Source: WJKG01 sp964627305
Lineage (GTDB): Bacteria; Zixibacteria; MSB-5A5; GN15; FEB-12
Direction: 5' to 3'
Length of the DNA: 64,000 bases
Assembly (NCBI GenBank): GCA_964627305.1
Contig: CAZVHP010000002.1
Coordinates: forward strand, 124,001-188,000
Part shown: positions 24,052 through 33,453 of the stretch, one piece after another
Layout of the letters: the number at the start of each line of letters is the position of its first letter
How positions within the stretch are numbered: position 1 is the stretch's first letter
Notes under the pieces: model-generated
Database searches by the model: none
Seen by the model: only the letters and a program-made list of their open reading frames with translations
What the model was told of the DNA's origin: nothing
Made by a program: the position numbers and the translations under genes

Positions 24052-25854
24052 TTGTCCGAGAGCATTCTGATAGGTCTGGCAGCTATCATTGTGCTGGGGA
24101 CCCTGGCCCAATGGCTGGCATGGCGGCTGCATCTGCCTGCTATTCTCCTGTTGCTGGTGTTTGGGGTGATCGCCGGGCCGGTCTTTGGGATCCTTGATCC
24201 TGATGCGATATTCGGGGACCTGCTGTTTCCGCTGGTGTCGGTTTCGGTGGCGATCATTCTTTTCGAGGGCGGTCTTAGTCTGCGATTGAGCGAGGCGAGA
24301 CAGGTTGGCACCGTTGTAACCAGCCTGACGACGATCGGGATTATCATTACCTGGGTGTTGTCTGCAGCCCTTGCCTACTGGCTACTCGATATTAGTTTCA
24401 GTTTGTCGGTGCTTCTGGGGGCCATCCTGGTGGTGAGCGGTCCGACAGTGATCATTCCGCTGCTTCGGCAGGTGAGGCCGGTTGGTAATGTCGGGTCGAT
24501 CGTCAAGTGGGAAGGGATTGTCAACGATCCCGTCGGGGCGATATTGGCAGTGTTGGTCTTTGAGGCGATTCTGTCCGGGGGATTGGAGCACGGCACGGGT
24601 CATGTCGTGCTCGGAGTTTTCAAGGCTGCCTTCATCGGAGCAGCAAGCGGGGTTGCCGCAGCAGGTGTAATCGTATTGCTTCTTAAGCGTTACTTGATTC
24701 CCGATTTTCTTCAGAATCCGGTCGCACTGATGGTGGTCGTCCTCTGCTATGCAGGGTCCGACGCGCTTCAGCCGGAGTCCGGGCTGCTTGCTGTCACCGT
24801 TATGGGATTCGCGCTGGTAAACCAGCCGTTTGTTTCCATAAGGCACATCCTCGATTTCAAGGAGAATCTCCGGGTTCTGCTTATCTCCAGCCTTTTCATC
24901 ATCCTGGCGGCGCGTCTGCCGGTAGTTGAGGTCATGCTGGGAAGTCCCATTGGTTGGGTTTTCGTGCTGTCGTTGATTGTCATCGTCCGGCCGGCGATGG
25001 CGCTGATTTCCACCTGGGGATCGGGCCTGAAGCTCAACGAGCGGCTGTTCGTGGGCTGGATGGCTCCGCGCGGCATTGTCGCTGCGGCAGTAGCCAGCGT
25101 GTTCGCTATTCGCTTAAGCGAGGCCGGTGTCGAGGGTGCCGATATTTTGATACCTATCACGTTCGAGGTGATCGTCGGCACTGTGGCTATATATGGATTG
25201 ACCGCACCCTATGTGGCGCGCCTTTTGAAAGTGGCGCAGCCTGACCCTCAGGGAATCCTCTTTGCCGGCGCGAACCGAATAGCGCGCTCTCTGGCTACGC
25301 ACTTACATCAACTGGGGTTTCGCGTCGCTCTGGTGGATACGAACTGGGGCACTATTGCCAACTGCCGCAAGGAGGGGATGAACGCCTACTACGGTAACGT
25401 CCTTTCAGAAGAGATGCTCGCTGAACTTCAACTTGACGGGATAGGCAGCATTTTCGCCATGACGGCAAATGATGAGGTTAACTATCTGGCGCTGTTACAC
25501 TTCTCTGACCTGTTCGACAGTTCTCATCGCTATCAGCTGACTCCTCGCGGCGAGGGTCGCAAGGCCCGTCAGACCTCACTTCCCAGGCATCTGAAGGGGC
25601 GGTATCTGTTCGATGAGAAGGCAACATACGATAATCTGCTGGCCCGTCTTGAGAGCGGTGCGGTGGTCAAGTCCAGTCCCATCACCGAGGAATTCAGTTT
25701 CGAGGATTTTCGGTCAAGGTATGGTGACTCGGCCCTGCCGTTGTTTTTGGTTACCGATACGGGCGAGTTGCGAGTGTTCACCACTGATTCCAGGCCGACT
25801 CCACGTGCCGGGCAGACGATGATCAGCCTGGTCACGCCGGCGGACAGAGCCTGA
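24052..25854 (+). CDS. Cation/proton antiporter (CPA family) with TrkA-N (RCK) domain
   Basis: 600 residues from a TTG start with GGGGGA upstream. About twelve hydrophobic segments cover residues 5-390, including LILFEGGLSLRL-like text (IILFEGGLSLRLSEA) and MAPRGIVAAAVASVFAIRL, both typical of sodium or potassium/proton antiporters. From about 399 a Rossmann TrkA-N domain begins (GILFAGANRIARSLATHL) and binds nucleotide. The C-terminus lacks a clear TrkA-C module. Ion specificity cannot be told. The start directly follows the MscS remnant. Confidence 0.88.
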   Translation: MSESILIGLAAIIVLGTLAQWLAWRLHLPAILLLLVFGVIAGPVFGILDPDAIFGDLLFPLVSVSVAIILFEGGLSLRLSEARQVGTVVTSLTTIGIIITWVLSAALAYWLLDISFSLSVLLGAILVVSGPTVIIPLLRQVRPVGNVGSIVKWEGIVNDPVGAILAVLVFEAILSGGLEHGTGHVVLGVFKAAFIGAASGVAAAGVIVLLLKRYLIPDFLQNPVALMVVVLCYAGSDALQPESGLLAVTVMGFALVNQPFVSIRHILDFKENLRVLLISSLFIILAARLPVVEVMLGSPIGWVFVLSLIVIVRPAMALISTWGSGLKLNERLFVGWMAPRGIVAAAVASVFAIRLSEAGVEGADILIPITFEVIVGTVAIYGLTAPYVARLLKVAQPDPQGILFAGANRIARSLATHLHQLGFRVALVDTNWGTIANCRKEGMNAYYGNVLSEEMLAELQLDGIGSIFAMTANDEVNYLALLHFSDLFDSSHRYQLTPRGEGRKARQTSLPRHLKGRYLFDEKATYDNLLARLESGAVVKSSPITEEFSFEDFRSRYGDSALPLFLVTDTGELRVFTTDSRPTPRAGQTMISLVTPADRA

Positions 25855-25888
25855 TCACCCGCCACACCTTTTTTGCTGCTGTTTATGT

Positions 25889-25917
25889 TTGACACCCATG
25901 TGAGGGCGGGCTAAGAT
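25889..25917 (+). promoter_or_regulatory. Promoter of the 108-residue protein gene
   Basis: TTGACA (25889-25894), 17 bases, TAAGAT (25912-25917): near-consensus. A perfect hairpin GGCAAC-GTGG-GTTGCC (25928-25943) follows at once in the roughly 100-base leader. Confidence 0.65.
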
Positions 25918-26022
25918 GGACCTCAATGGCAACGTGGGTTGCCGCCATGTACTCATTATTAGGTTTACCAATCAACAGAATGTTGCTTCGAAGGTCACGA
26001 ATCAATCAAGGAGGAAGGCACC

Positions 26023-26349
26023 GTGATTAGCTGTAACACTGCCGTGAGCGCGCTGGCCAATCAGCAGGACGATCCGGCAAGACTGTATGTCCATGGTTCG
26101 GTCATGCTTCTGCACGAGGAGGACGAGGTTCAGGTAACCGGTGTCGGGCCGGATGCCGAGGACTTGAAGACCCTTGTCGTGAACCTGAAAATCCGCGTTG
26201 TCAACGGCAGGACCAGTACGACAGTCCGACCGTTCTTCTACGAGGAACACGGGGACCATGTTGGCGATTTCGAACGAGTTGTCGTACGCAAGGAGATTTC
26301 CTACGTCGAGAACGGTCAGGCTCCCGTGATGATTGAACACATCCGGTAG
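26023..26349 (+). CDS. Small conserved-looking protein of unknown function
   Basis: 108 residues from GTG, with an excellent AAGGAGG eight bases upstream and a near-consensus promoter, so it is very likely expressed. No signal peptide or membrane segment. The middle alternates hydrophobic and charged residues as in beta strands (ARLYVHGSVMLLHEEDEVQV, then TLVVNLKIRVVNGRTST). I do not recognise a family. The following archease-rtcB genes are separately promoted, so no functional link is implied. Confidence 0.7.
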   Translation: MISCNTAVSALANQQDDPARLYVHGSVMLLHEEDEVQVTGVGPDAEDLKTLVVNLKIRVVNGRTSTTVRPFFYEEHGDHVGDFERVVVRKEISYVENGQAPVMIEHIR

Positions 26350-26466
26350 TGTCCGGTCAGAGAGTTACTATACCGGCGGGTGGGCCCATGTGGCCACCCC
26401 CGACTGCATGGTGGGGCGGGCGGCGGGTCGTGCCGCGTGTATCTTTAACCCGAAGCCGGCATTGCG

Positions 26467-26478
26467 TATACTTGGATA
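26467..26478 (+). promoter_or_regulatory. -10 box immediately before the archease start (leaderless candidate)
   Basis: TATACT at 26467-26472 is only five bases before the ATG at 26478, and no Shine-Dalgarno sequence is present. TTAACC lies 16 bases further up (26445-26450). Transcription should begin at or beside the A of the ATG, giving a leaderless mRNA. Confidence 0.45.
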
Positions 26479-26897
26479 TGCCGACATATGAGTTATTTGA
26501 GCATACCGCCGATGTCGGGATTCGCGCCTATGGGCCTACGCTGGTCGAGGCGTTGTCGGCGGCCTGTGATGCCCTCACGGATGTGATGACCGGTGGCGCT
26601 CAGGTCATGTCCGGCAGCCAGAAGTCGTTCGGCATCAACGCATCCGATACCGAGCAACTCGTGGTCGATACGCTCTCGCATTTGGTGTACCTGTTTGATG
26701 CCGAAGGTTTCGTCCCTGGCCGGTGTGACATCGACCTGGATGAGAATCTCAGCGCACACGTGACCGCACGGGGCGAGCAGTTTGACCCGGATCGACACGG
26801 CGAGGGTCTGGATGTCAAGGCGGTTGCGTATCACATGCTGAAAGTGGAACGGCAGGATTCGGGAGACTGGATGATCCGGGTCCTGCTCGATGTCTGA
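26478..26897 (+). CDS. Archease
   Basis: 139 residues beginning MPTYELFEHTADVGIRAYG, the archease signature. The acidic metal-binding pattern is visible (His9, Asp12 and C-terminal Asp). Archease activates the RNA ligase RtcB by speeding its guanylylation, and rtcB is the next gene, 46 bases downstream. The frame is open back to 26349 but the extension has no family match, and the -10 box before the ATG supports this start. Confidence 0.93.
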   Translation: MPTYELFEHTADVGIRAYGPTLVEALSAACDALTDVMTGGAQVMSGSQKSFGINASDTEQLVVDTLSHLVYLFDAEGFVPGRCDIDLDENLSAHVTARGEQFDPDRHGEGLDVKAVAYHMLKVERQDSGDWMIRVLLDV

Positions 26898-26943
26898 GTG
26901 TGGATACCGCGAAGACGTTCATGTGAGATCGATGAGGTGACCT

Positions 26944-28419
26944 GTGGCTTACGAAGGACGACTGAACAAGCTTGATGATTGGCGTTTCGAACTGCCGATA
27001 GAAGGCTCCCAGCACCAGTCTGCGAGTACGCCCCCGATGCGGGTGCCGGGACTGGTATACACCGATGGTAAGATGCTCGAGGCTGTGAAAGGTGACGATG
27101 CCCTTTACCAGGTGATCAATGTTGCCACGCTGCCGGGGATTGTGGGGCGATCGATCGCCATGCCGGATATTCATCACGGTTATGGTTTCGCCATCGGGGC
27201 GGTGGCGGCTTTCGATGCGGATGAAGGGGTGATTTCCCCCGGCGGTGTCGGATACGACATCAACTGCGGGGTACGACTGATGCGCACCGATTTGTCTGTC
27301 GAGGATGTCAGGCCGCGGATCTCGAAGCTCATCAACACCATGTTCAATAACGTCCCGTGTGGTGTCGGTGAAGGGGGTCGGCTGAAACTGGCCGATCATG
27401 AGCTGGAAGAGGTGCTTGAACAGGGCGCGCGATGGGTGGTGAGTCAGGGGTATGGGTGGGATGAAGATCCGCAATTCATGGAGGAGAACGGTGGTATCGC
27501 CGGGGCTGATGCCGACCTCGTCAGCCCGGAGGCCAGGAAACGGGGACGGGGGCAACTAGGGACGCTTGGGGCCGGAAACCACTTTCTGGAGATACAGCGC
27601 GTCGACACCATATACGACCGGGAAGCCGCAGCGGCGTTCGGTGTAACCGCGGTCGGTCAGGTTATGATCATGATCCACACCGGATCCCGCGGGCTGGGGC
27701 ACCAGATAGCGACTGACTATCTCGGAGAAATGCGCAAAGCCAACAAGAAGTACCAGATTCCGCTGGTTGACCCGCAGTTGTCGTGTGCGCCGGCTTCCAG
27801 CCCGGAGGGGCAGAAGTACTTCAAGGCGATGAAATGCGGGGCCAATTTTGCGTGGGCTAATCGGCAGCTCATCATGCACTGGGTGCGCGAATCCTTTGAA
27901 GCGGTCCTCGGGCGCAAGTCGATCGATATGGGAATGCACCTTGTCTATGATATTGCTCACAATATGGCGAAGCTGGAGACACACGAAGTCGCGGGCAAAC
28001 CGCGCCGCCTCTATGTGCACCGCAAGGGGGCGACACGCGCTTTCGGGCCGGGGCATGCTGATATCCCTGAGCCATATCGTGCAGTCGGCCAGCCGGTGCT
28101 GATTCCCGGTGATATGGGCACGGCCAGTTTCCTTCTGAGGGGAACTCAGACCGCCATGGAGCAGACGTTTGGATCCACCTGTCACGGAGCGGGGCGTCGG
28201 CTCTCACGCCATGCCTCGGTCCGGCAGTATCGCTCAACTGATGTCATCGCGGCTCTTGAGAGGGATGGCATTTACCTGAAAGCCAAAAGCAAGCGGGTCG
28301 TGGCCGAGGAAGCGCCCGGCGCCTACAAGAATGTCGATGAGGTGGTACAGGTGTGCCACGACTCCGGTATCTCGCGGCTGGTGGCACGCCTGACGCCGCT
28401 GGGTGTCGTCAAGGGGTAG
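26944..28419 (+). CDS. rtcB: RNA-splicing / repair ligase RtcB
   Basis: 491 residues from GTG. Metal ligands are visible in order: D105 and C108 (GYDINCGVR), H213 (GAGNHFLE), H245 (HTGSRGLGH) and H339 (DIAHNMAKLE). The guanylylated histidine is in STCHGAGRRLSR (H414). It joins 2',3'-cyclic phosphate (or 3'-phosphate) and 5'-hydroxyl RNA ends using GTP and Mn2+. Pairing with archease is the common arrangement and suggests a functional RNA repair or tRNA ligation unit. Confidence 0.96.
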   Translation: MAYEGRLNKLDDWRFELPIEGSQHQSASTPPMRVPGLVYTDGKMLEAVKGDDALYQVINVATLPGIVGRSIAMPDIHHGYGFAIGAVAAFDADEGVISPGGVGYDINCGVRLMRTDLSVEDVRPRISKLINTMFNNVPCGVGEGGRLKLADHELEEVLEQGARWVVSQGYGWDEDPQFMEENGGIAGADADLVSPEARKRGRGQLGTLGAGNHFLEIQRVDTIYDREAAAAFGVTAVGQVMIMIHTGSRGLGHQIATDYLGEMRKANKKYQIPLVDPQLSCAPASSPEGQKYFKAMKCGANFAWANRQLIMHWVRESFEAVLGRKSIDMGMHLVYDIAHNMAKLETHEVAGKPRRLYVHRKGATRAFGPGHADIPEPYRAVGQPVLIPGDMGTASFLLRGTQTAMEQTFGSTCHGAGRRLSRHASVRQYRSTDVIAALERDGIYLKAKSKRVVAEEAPGAYKNVDEVVQVCHDSGISRLVARLTPLGVVKG

Positions 28420-28458
28420 AAGAGCATTGCCTGTGTTTCTGAAGAGAGGACGCCACGA

Positions 28459-29451
28459 ATGAAAGCCATGGTACTCAGACAGCCGCAACGGCCGCTGGTG
28501 TTGACCGATGTCGAGACTCCTGTTCCCGGTCCCGGGCAGGTCCGGATGAAGGTGGCGGCCTGCGGTGTGTGTCGGACCGATCTTCATGTTGTCGATGGCG
28601 AACTGACCGAACCGGTCCTGCCTCTGATTCCCGGCCACCAGATTGTCGGACGGGTAGATGCGCTCGGAGAAGGAGTAGCGACGTTCGCTGTGGGTGATCG
28701 GGTGGGGGTCCCGTGGCTCGGCTATAGCTGTGGTGAGTGTTTCTACTGCAGCCGCGGACAGGAGAACCTCTGTCAAAGCGCACGCTATACGGGTTATCAG
28801 ATCAACGGCGGCTTTGCGGAATTCGCGGTCGCCGATGCCCGATTCTGTTTTCCGATCCCGGAGGGTTACCCTGACCTTCAGGCCGCGCCGTTGCTGTGCG
28901 CCGGGCTGATTGGATACCGCTCATACCGTATGGCCGGCGAGGCGAAACGAATGGGGTTCTACGGTTTCGGCGCTGCAGCACACATCCTGATCCAGGTTGC
29001 GCGCCATGAGAGACGAGAGGTGTGTGCGTTTGTGCGTAACGGAGACGATGAAGGGCTGGCGTTTGCTCGCAGCCTCGGCGCGACATGGGCCGGTTTCTCG
29101 GATCAGCTCCCGGAGGAGCCGCTCGATGCCGCTATCATTTTTGCCCCTGTCGGCAATCTCGTCCCGGCGGCACTGAAGGCCGTGCGTCCCGGTGGAGTGG
29201 TGGTCTGTGCCGGGATCTACATGAGCGAGATTCCTGCCTTCTCCTACGATTTGCTCTGGATGGAACGTCAACTCCGATCGGTGGCTAATCTGACCCGGAG
29301 AGATGGCGAGGAGTTTCTGACGTTGGCCCCCCGGGTACCGGTCCGTTCCGAGGTTCATCCGTACCCACTGGAGAAGGCCAATGAGGCACTGGACGACCTT
29401 CGGGCAGGACGTTTCAGCGGTGCTGCCGTGATCCTGACAGATACACCGTAA
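28459..29451 (+). CDS. Zinc-dependent alcohol dehydrogenase (MDR family)
   Basis: 330 residues. Catalytic zinc motif AACGVCRTDLHVVDGEL near the N-terminus and GHQIVGRV; structural zinc cysteines in CGECFYCSRGQENLC; nucleotide-binding region GFYGFGAAAHILIQVA near 172-187 (normally GxGxxG, here GFGAAA). Closest to the YogA/AdhP-like zinc-binding alcohol dehydrogenases. It oxidises alcohols or reduces aldehydes with NAD(P). Substrate unknown. It begins 39 bases after rtcB on the same strand; co-transcription is possible. Confidence 0.88.
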   Translation: MKAMVLRQPQRPLVLTDVETPVPGPGQVRMKVAACGVCRTDLHVVDGELTEPVLPLIPGHQIVGRVDALGEGVATFAVGDRVGVPWLGYSCGECFYCSRGQENLCQSARYTGYQINGGFAEFAVADARFCFPIPEGYPDLQAAPLLCAGLIGYRSYRMAGEAKRMGFYGFGAAAHILIQVARHERREVCAFVRNGDDEGLAFARSLGATWAGFSDQLPEEPLDAAIIFAPVGNLVPAALKAVRPGGVVVCAGIYMSEIPAFSYDLLWMERQLRSVANLTRRDGEEFLTLAPRVPVRSEVHPYPLEKANEALDDLRAGRFSGAAVILTDTP

Positions 29452-29535
29452 GCTGACATCAATACACATCACTAATCTGATCGCTGGTTCGGTCGACAAT
29501 AAGTAGAAGAACTGTCTGATTCCCATCGACTGACC

Positions 29536-30273
29536 ATGGCTGAGAAGAGCAAAATGTCCAATCCGTTCGAACGCCAGTGGGAGCTGCTCCAGGCACTGAA
29601 GATGCAGGAGCAAGACCAGGCCCGACGCATGTCAGCCAGGCTTGACTTGAATCCTGTCGGCATCAAGCAGCAATTGCTTGGCTGGCTGCAGCAGTTCCCC
29701 ATACCCAAAGGATCCATAGACTCATCATGGGAATCATCGATCCGCGACTACACCACCGGCGATGACTCCATACCGGAGGAGATCCTTGAACTGAGTGTCC
29801 TGTTCTCCGTGCCCCTTTACACCCTGCGGGAGCGGTACCTCATCCTGATCAAGGGCTGCAATGAATCCGAAATCAAAGACATGGGGATAGTCTCGGTTTC
29901 GGTCGATCGCCAGACGGCCTCCCTGAAGATGCATGCCAAACTTACCGACACCTATCACACCGGAGGTGAGCCGGAGCCACTGGCTATTCACACGCTGTGG
30001 ATTGAGAACTTCCGATCGGATGAACTCAGACCGGCGCTTGACAATTGCGGACTGGCTATCCTTGGCAACGAACTGATCTCCAGGCTGGCGGCAGAGAGGG
30101 ACGCCAATGCTATAGGCGGGTCGCCCGATGCCAGCGCACGGGCGCAGTCACTTAAACTGGCCAGTGAGGAAGAGGAGCTGGTGCAGCGCTTTCGAGAACT
30201 CGAACCCGGCACCCGCGACGCCCTGCTGACAATTCTGCTTGAACTTCATTCCTCGGAGCGAGTCTCCGGTTAG
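29536..30273 (+). CDS. Hypothetical soluble protein, unknown function
   Basis: 245 residues, no signal peptide or membrane segment. The N-terminal 60 residues are helical and Gln/Met-rich (FERQWELLQALKMQEQDQAR). The C-terminal 60 are acidic and helical (LKLASEEEELVQRFRELE). The middle (about 85-170) has mixed strand and helix, with DNCGLAILGNELISRLAAE late in it. I recognise no family. It has no obvious Shine-Dalgarno and stands between unrelated metabolic genes. Confidence 0.75.
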   Translation: MAEKSKMSNPFERQWELLQALKMQEQDQARRMSARLDLNPVGIKQQLLGWLQQFPIPKGSIDSSWESSIRDYTTGDDSIPEEILELSVLFSVPLYTLRERYLILIKGCNESEIKDMGIVSVSVDRQTASLKMHAKLTDTYHTGGEPEPLAIHTLWIENFRSDELRPALDNCGLAILGNELISRLAAERDANAIGGSPDASARAQSLKLASEEEELVQRFRELEPGTRDALLTILLELHSSERVSG

Positions 30274-30350
30274 TTGTTATTCCAAGCGAACTGTCGTATC
30301 ATTCGTACAACACTCTGAATGACCACATCCGACGGAGGCCACCGATCGAC

Positions 30351-31124
30351 ATGGATCAGTTTCTGGCGGTGGCTCGCCGGGCTGCCGAGGCTGCCCGGCG
30401 CGTCACACTGGCCCGATTCGGCAAGGGCATGAGCATAGAGCTCAAGCAGGATCAATCTCCGGTTACAGAGGCTGACACCCTGGCTGAGCAGGCGATCATA
30501 GCGACCATTCGCGCGAGCTTCCCTGATCACGCTTTTCTGGGCGAGGAAAGCGGGAGTTCTGGTCACGGGGAATTTGTGTGGGTCATCGATCCGATAGATG
30601 GCACCAAGAATTTCATCGACGGTATCCCTCTCTGGGGCACGCTGATCGCGCTGGTGCAGGGCGATGAAGTCGTCCTCGGACTGTCTGACATGCCCGTCCT
30701 GGGCGACACTGTGTGGGCACAGAAAGGCCGGGGGCCGTTTCGCAACGGGTCTCGCGTGCATGTTTCGAGCCGTCGCGGGACAGACGACGCCATGGTTAGT
30801 TTCGGGTCGATCGGTCCGTTCCGGCAACAGCATCGCGAGGCGGGGCTGCTGCAGCTACTGCATGGTTGTCGGCGGCACCGGTGTTTCGGGGATTGCTGGC
30901 CGTTTCACCTGCTGGCATCGGGGAGTCTTGAGGTAGTGGTCGAAGCAGCAATAAAGCCGGTTGATGTGGCCTGCTTTGATATCATTATCCGAGAAGCCGG
31001 CGGGCGTTTCAGTGACCTTGACGGCAAGCCCTTCAGTTTCGATATCAGCGACGTTGCAGCTACCAACGGTCTTGTCCATGACGAGGTGCTGGCCTATCTT
31101 GAACCCGGTGAATGTGAAGAGTGA
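30351..31124 (+). CDS. Inositol-monophosphatase-family phosphatase
   Basis: 257 residues. Metal-site motifs: GEESGSSG (Glu pair about residue 64), WVIDPIDGTKNFI (about 78-90) and the second motif VDVACFDIIIREAGG near 204. These are the hallmarks of Mg2+-dependent IMPase enzymes such as inositol monophosphatase, histidinol-phosphatase HisN and CysQ. The spacing resembles HisN-type members, but the substrate is not certain. A GGAGG lies 12 bases before the ATG. Confidence 0.9.
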   Translation: MDQFLAVARRAAEAARRVTLARFGKGMSIELKQDQSPVTEADTLAEQAIIATIRASFPDHAFLGEESGSSGHGEFVWVIDPIDGTKNFIDGIPLWGTLIALVQGDEVVLGLSDMPVLGDTVWAQKGRGPFRNGSRVHVSSRRGTDDAMVSFGSIGPFRQQHREAGLLQLLHGCRRHRCFGDCWPFHLLASGSLEVVVEAAIKPVDVACFDIIIREAGGRFSDLDGKPFSFDISDVAATNGLVHDEVLAYLEPGECEE

Positions 31125-31155
31125 ATGCAACTGCTGATGACAGGGAGAATGCCAT

Positions 31156-31695
31156 ATGCTTACTGCCGACGATGCTGTCCTGAACATAATCGATATCCAG
31201 GGTCGTTTGGCGACCCTGATGTACCGTCGCGAAGAGCTGTTCGCCGGTGCCGCGCGAATGATCAAGGCCTGTGATGTGCTCGGGGTCCCCATCATCTGGA
31301 ACGAGCAGCTTCCGGACAAGCTTGGCGAGACTGCTCCCGAGATCAAGTCGACCCTTGAGGGACGCCAGCCGATCATCAAGCCCTGCTTCTCGTGCTGTGG
31401 GCACCCACCATTCAACGAGCAACTGGCAAAGTTTGATCGTCGCCAGGTGATCCTGGCCGGGATCGAAACGCATATCTGTGTCTATCAGACGGCTCGGGAC
31501 CTGGTGAAAGGAGGTTTTGAAGTTCACGTGCTTGCCGATGCCGTATCATCCCGTAGTGAGCTGAACTACCGCGTGGGACTCGATCGGATGAGACAGGAAG
31601 GGGCGGTTATCAGTTGTGTGGAGATGGCCTTGTTTGAGATGATGGGCACAGCGGGAACCGAGACGTTTCGGCAGGTGGTGAAGATTCTGAAATAG
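31156..31695 (+). CDS. Isochorismatase-family cysteine hydrolase
   Basis: 179 residues. Catalytic triad positions of the family: Asp in NIIDIQGRLA, Lys in the IIKPCFSCC region, and Cys in GIETHICVYQTARDL. The family includes isochorismatases, nicotinamidases and YcaC-like hydrolases; this short version most resembles the YcaC-like group of unknown substrate. It follows the IMPase gene after 31 bases and has its own GGGAGA ribosome-binding site. Confidence 0.88.
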   Translation: MLTADDAVLNIIDIQGRLATLMYRREELFAGAARMIKACDVLGVPIIWNEQLPDKLGETAPEIKSTLEGRQPIIKPCFSCCGHPPFNEQLAKFDRRQVILAGIETHICVYQTARDLVKGGFEVHVLADAVSSRSELNYRVGLDRMRQEGAVISCVEMALFEMMGTAGTETFRQVVKILK

Positions 31696-32138
31696 GCGCC
31701 AGAGTGGGCTTTCGCTGATGTTGACAGCTTGGCTGCCGCAGTGTCGGGCGGGGTTTGTGTTATGAGTCTGTGTCGCAGTCATGAAGGGTAGTGCAAAAAC
31801 GCGCTTCCGGGTGGCCAAAACGCGACTGCAACCAGTTTTAGTTAGTGGATATGCCTTATCAATGTAGTCACAATCAGACTGAGCAGCTTGGTGTTTGAGG
31901 CGACTGCTTAACTATCTGCCGTACATAGCCATTCGCGTGTCAACAGGGTAAATGGGGACTATTGTCAACCACGTTATCTTGTTTACCTTTCCGATTATCA
32001 CCGCTTGTTCCGATTACTTTTTCTTGACAAGCTGTTCTGCCCATGTAGGTTATCGGATGAACATTGTTAATATCTTCACAAAGCTCCGATTCTCTTTGGA
32101 GTATGTGACAGCCCCATTGGAGGAAGTGACAGCAGCCT
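31696..32138. other. Intergenic region before the Tmc/Hmc operon
   Basis: 443 bases without a supportable gene. It is more AT-rich than its surroundings in the second half. AAAACGCG occurs twice exactly 21 bases apart (31796 and 31817). A promoter is at 32024-32051. I see no terminator for the upstream gene. Confidence 0.45.
32024..32051 (+). promoter_or_regulatory. Promoter of the Tmc/Hmc operon
   Basis: TTGACA (32024-32029), 16 bases, TAGGTT (32046-32051). Transcription near 32058 would leave an 80-base leader before tmcD. GTGACAG occurs twice in that leader (32105 and 32126). Confidence 0.55.
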
Positions 32139-33404
32139 ATGGCCCAGTCAGCAGAGGTTGATTTCTCTCCCGGAAAAGTGCAGTTGGCCGATTTGTCTGC
32201 CCTGAAGAGCCGGTTCGCGCGGATCGATGAATGGGTGGTCAGCCCCGATGGCAGGTTCATTGCGGCTCCGGTCAAGACTGAGGACGGTAAGTTCACTGTC
32301 TGTGTTAATGACCAGACCTGGCCCGAGTCTTTCGATTTGCTCTGGATGCTGCGGTACACGCCGGCCGGCAAGCTGATCGCTCTCGTCCAGGCCGATTTGG
32401 AGTGGACGATTGCCGTGGATGGCAAGCCCTGGGAGAACACGTTCGAATATGTCTGGAATCCGCGCTGGTCGCGCGACGGGCTGGTTGTTGCTGCACTTTG
32501 CAAGAAGGATAACGAATACGGGGTGGTTATTGACGATAAGCCCTGGGAGACGCGTTTTTTGGCTGCGCGGGATTTCGCTTTAAGCGATGACGGCAAACGA
32601 GCCGCTCTGACAGTCCAGGTTGAGCCTCTGGGAGAAGCTGATGTTCCTGCCTTCTTCGAGGGAGTCTGGTCGGTGGCGGTGGATGGTGAGGTGTGGGACA
32701 AGAAATATGTCAACGCCTGGTCACCGGTGTTCAGCGCCGACGGCAGCAAGGTGGCGGCTCAGATAAGAACCGATATATGCGACTATTCCATTTCGATAGG
32801 CGGCACTGACTGGAGCGAGCGTTTCGGCTGCGTGTGGGAACCGGTTTTCAGGGGAGCCAACGGCACCGTGATTGCACCGGTCCGACAGGGAAAGAACTGG
32901 ACCCTGGCCGAGGATGGCCGACCAATCTGGCAACGGGAGTATTGCCAGTTGTGGTACCAGACCTTCAGCCCCGATGGCTTTAGGCTGGCCGCGGTTGTTT
33001 CGCCGGAGTTCGGGCGCTGGACGATCGCTGTGGACGATGACCCCTGGAAGCGTCGCTTTACGGACATGGCGCTGGCGCCCACATTCAGTCCGGATTCGAA
33101 GCGCGTTGCCGCGCCGGTCAAGAGCGACGGTCGGTGGAATATCGCGGTTGACGGAGAGGTGTCCGGGCAGGGCTGGGACCAGATTTGGGAGCCGGTCTTC
33201 ACTCCCGACGGTGCCCACGTGCTTGCGAAGGCGAAGCAGGACAAGCACTACTTGTTTGTTATTGATGGCAAGCCGGTGCGCTCCGGGATGAGCTTGTGCT
33301 GGGATCCGGTCGTGTCCCCCGATGGCCGGCAGGTGCTGCTGCGCTATGTGCAGGAAGAGAAGTATTTCCGTGAAGTTGTCGCGTTGGGAGAGCTGCTGCG
33401 ATGA
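32139..33404 (+). CDS. tmcD: TmcD-like Trp-rich repeat protein of the electron-transfer complex
   Basis: 421 residues built from about seven repeats of 50 residues, each with a Trp-rich beta pattern such as WTIAVDGKPWENTFEYVW, followed by SPDGxxxAA. This is a beta-propeller-like arrangement. No signal peptide, so it should be cytoplasmic. TmcD of the Desulfovibrio Tmc complex is a Trp-rich protein of this type with unproven role. Its position as first gene of an Hmc/Tmc operon supports the call. GGAGGA lies 14 bases before the ATG, an unusually long spacing. Confidence 0.7.
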   Translation: MAQSAEVDFSPGKVQLADLSALKSRFARIDEWVVSPDGRFIAAPVKTEDGKFTVCVNDQTWPESFDLLWMLRYTPAGKLIALVQADLEWTIAVDGKPWENTFEYVWNPRWSRDGLVVAALCKKDNEYGVVIDDKPWETRFLAARDFALSDDGKRAALTVQVEPLGEADVPAFFEGVWSVAVDGEVWDKKYVNAWSPVFSADGSKVAAQIRTDICDYSISIGGTDWSERFGCVWEPVFRGANGTVIAPVRQGKNWTLAEDGRPIWQREYCQLWYQTFSPDGFRLAAVVSPEFGRWTIAVDDDPWKRRFTDMALAPTFSPDSKRVAAPVKSDGRWNIAVDGEVSGQGWDQIWEPVFTPDGAHVLAKAKQDKHYLFVIDGKPVRSGMSLCWDPVVSPDGRQVLLRYVQEEKYFREVVALGELLR

Positions 33405-33453
33405 ACATAACAAAGCCATACTGCTTTGCCTGAGGATGAAAGCGAGTTGAAGG

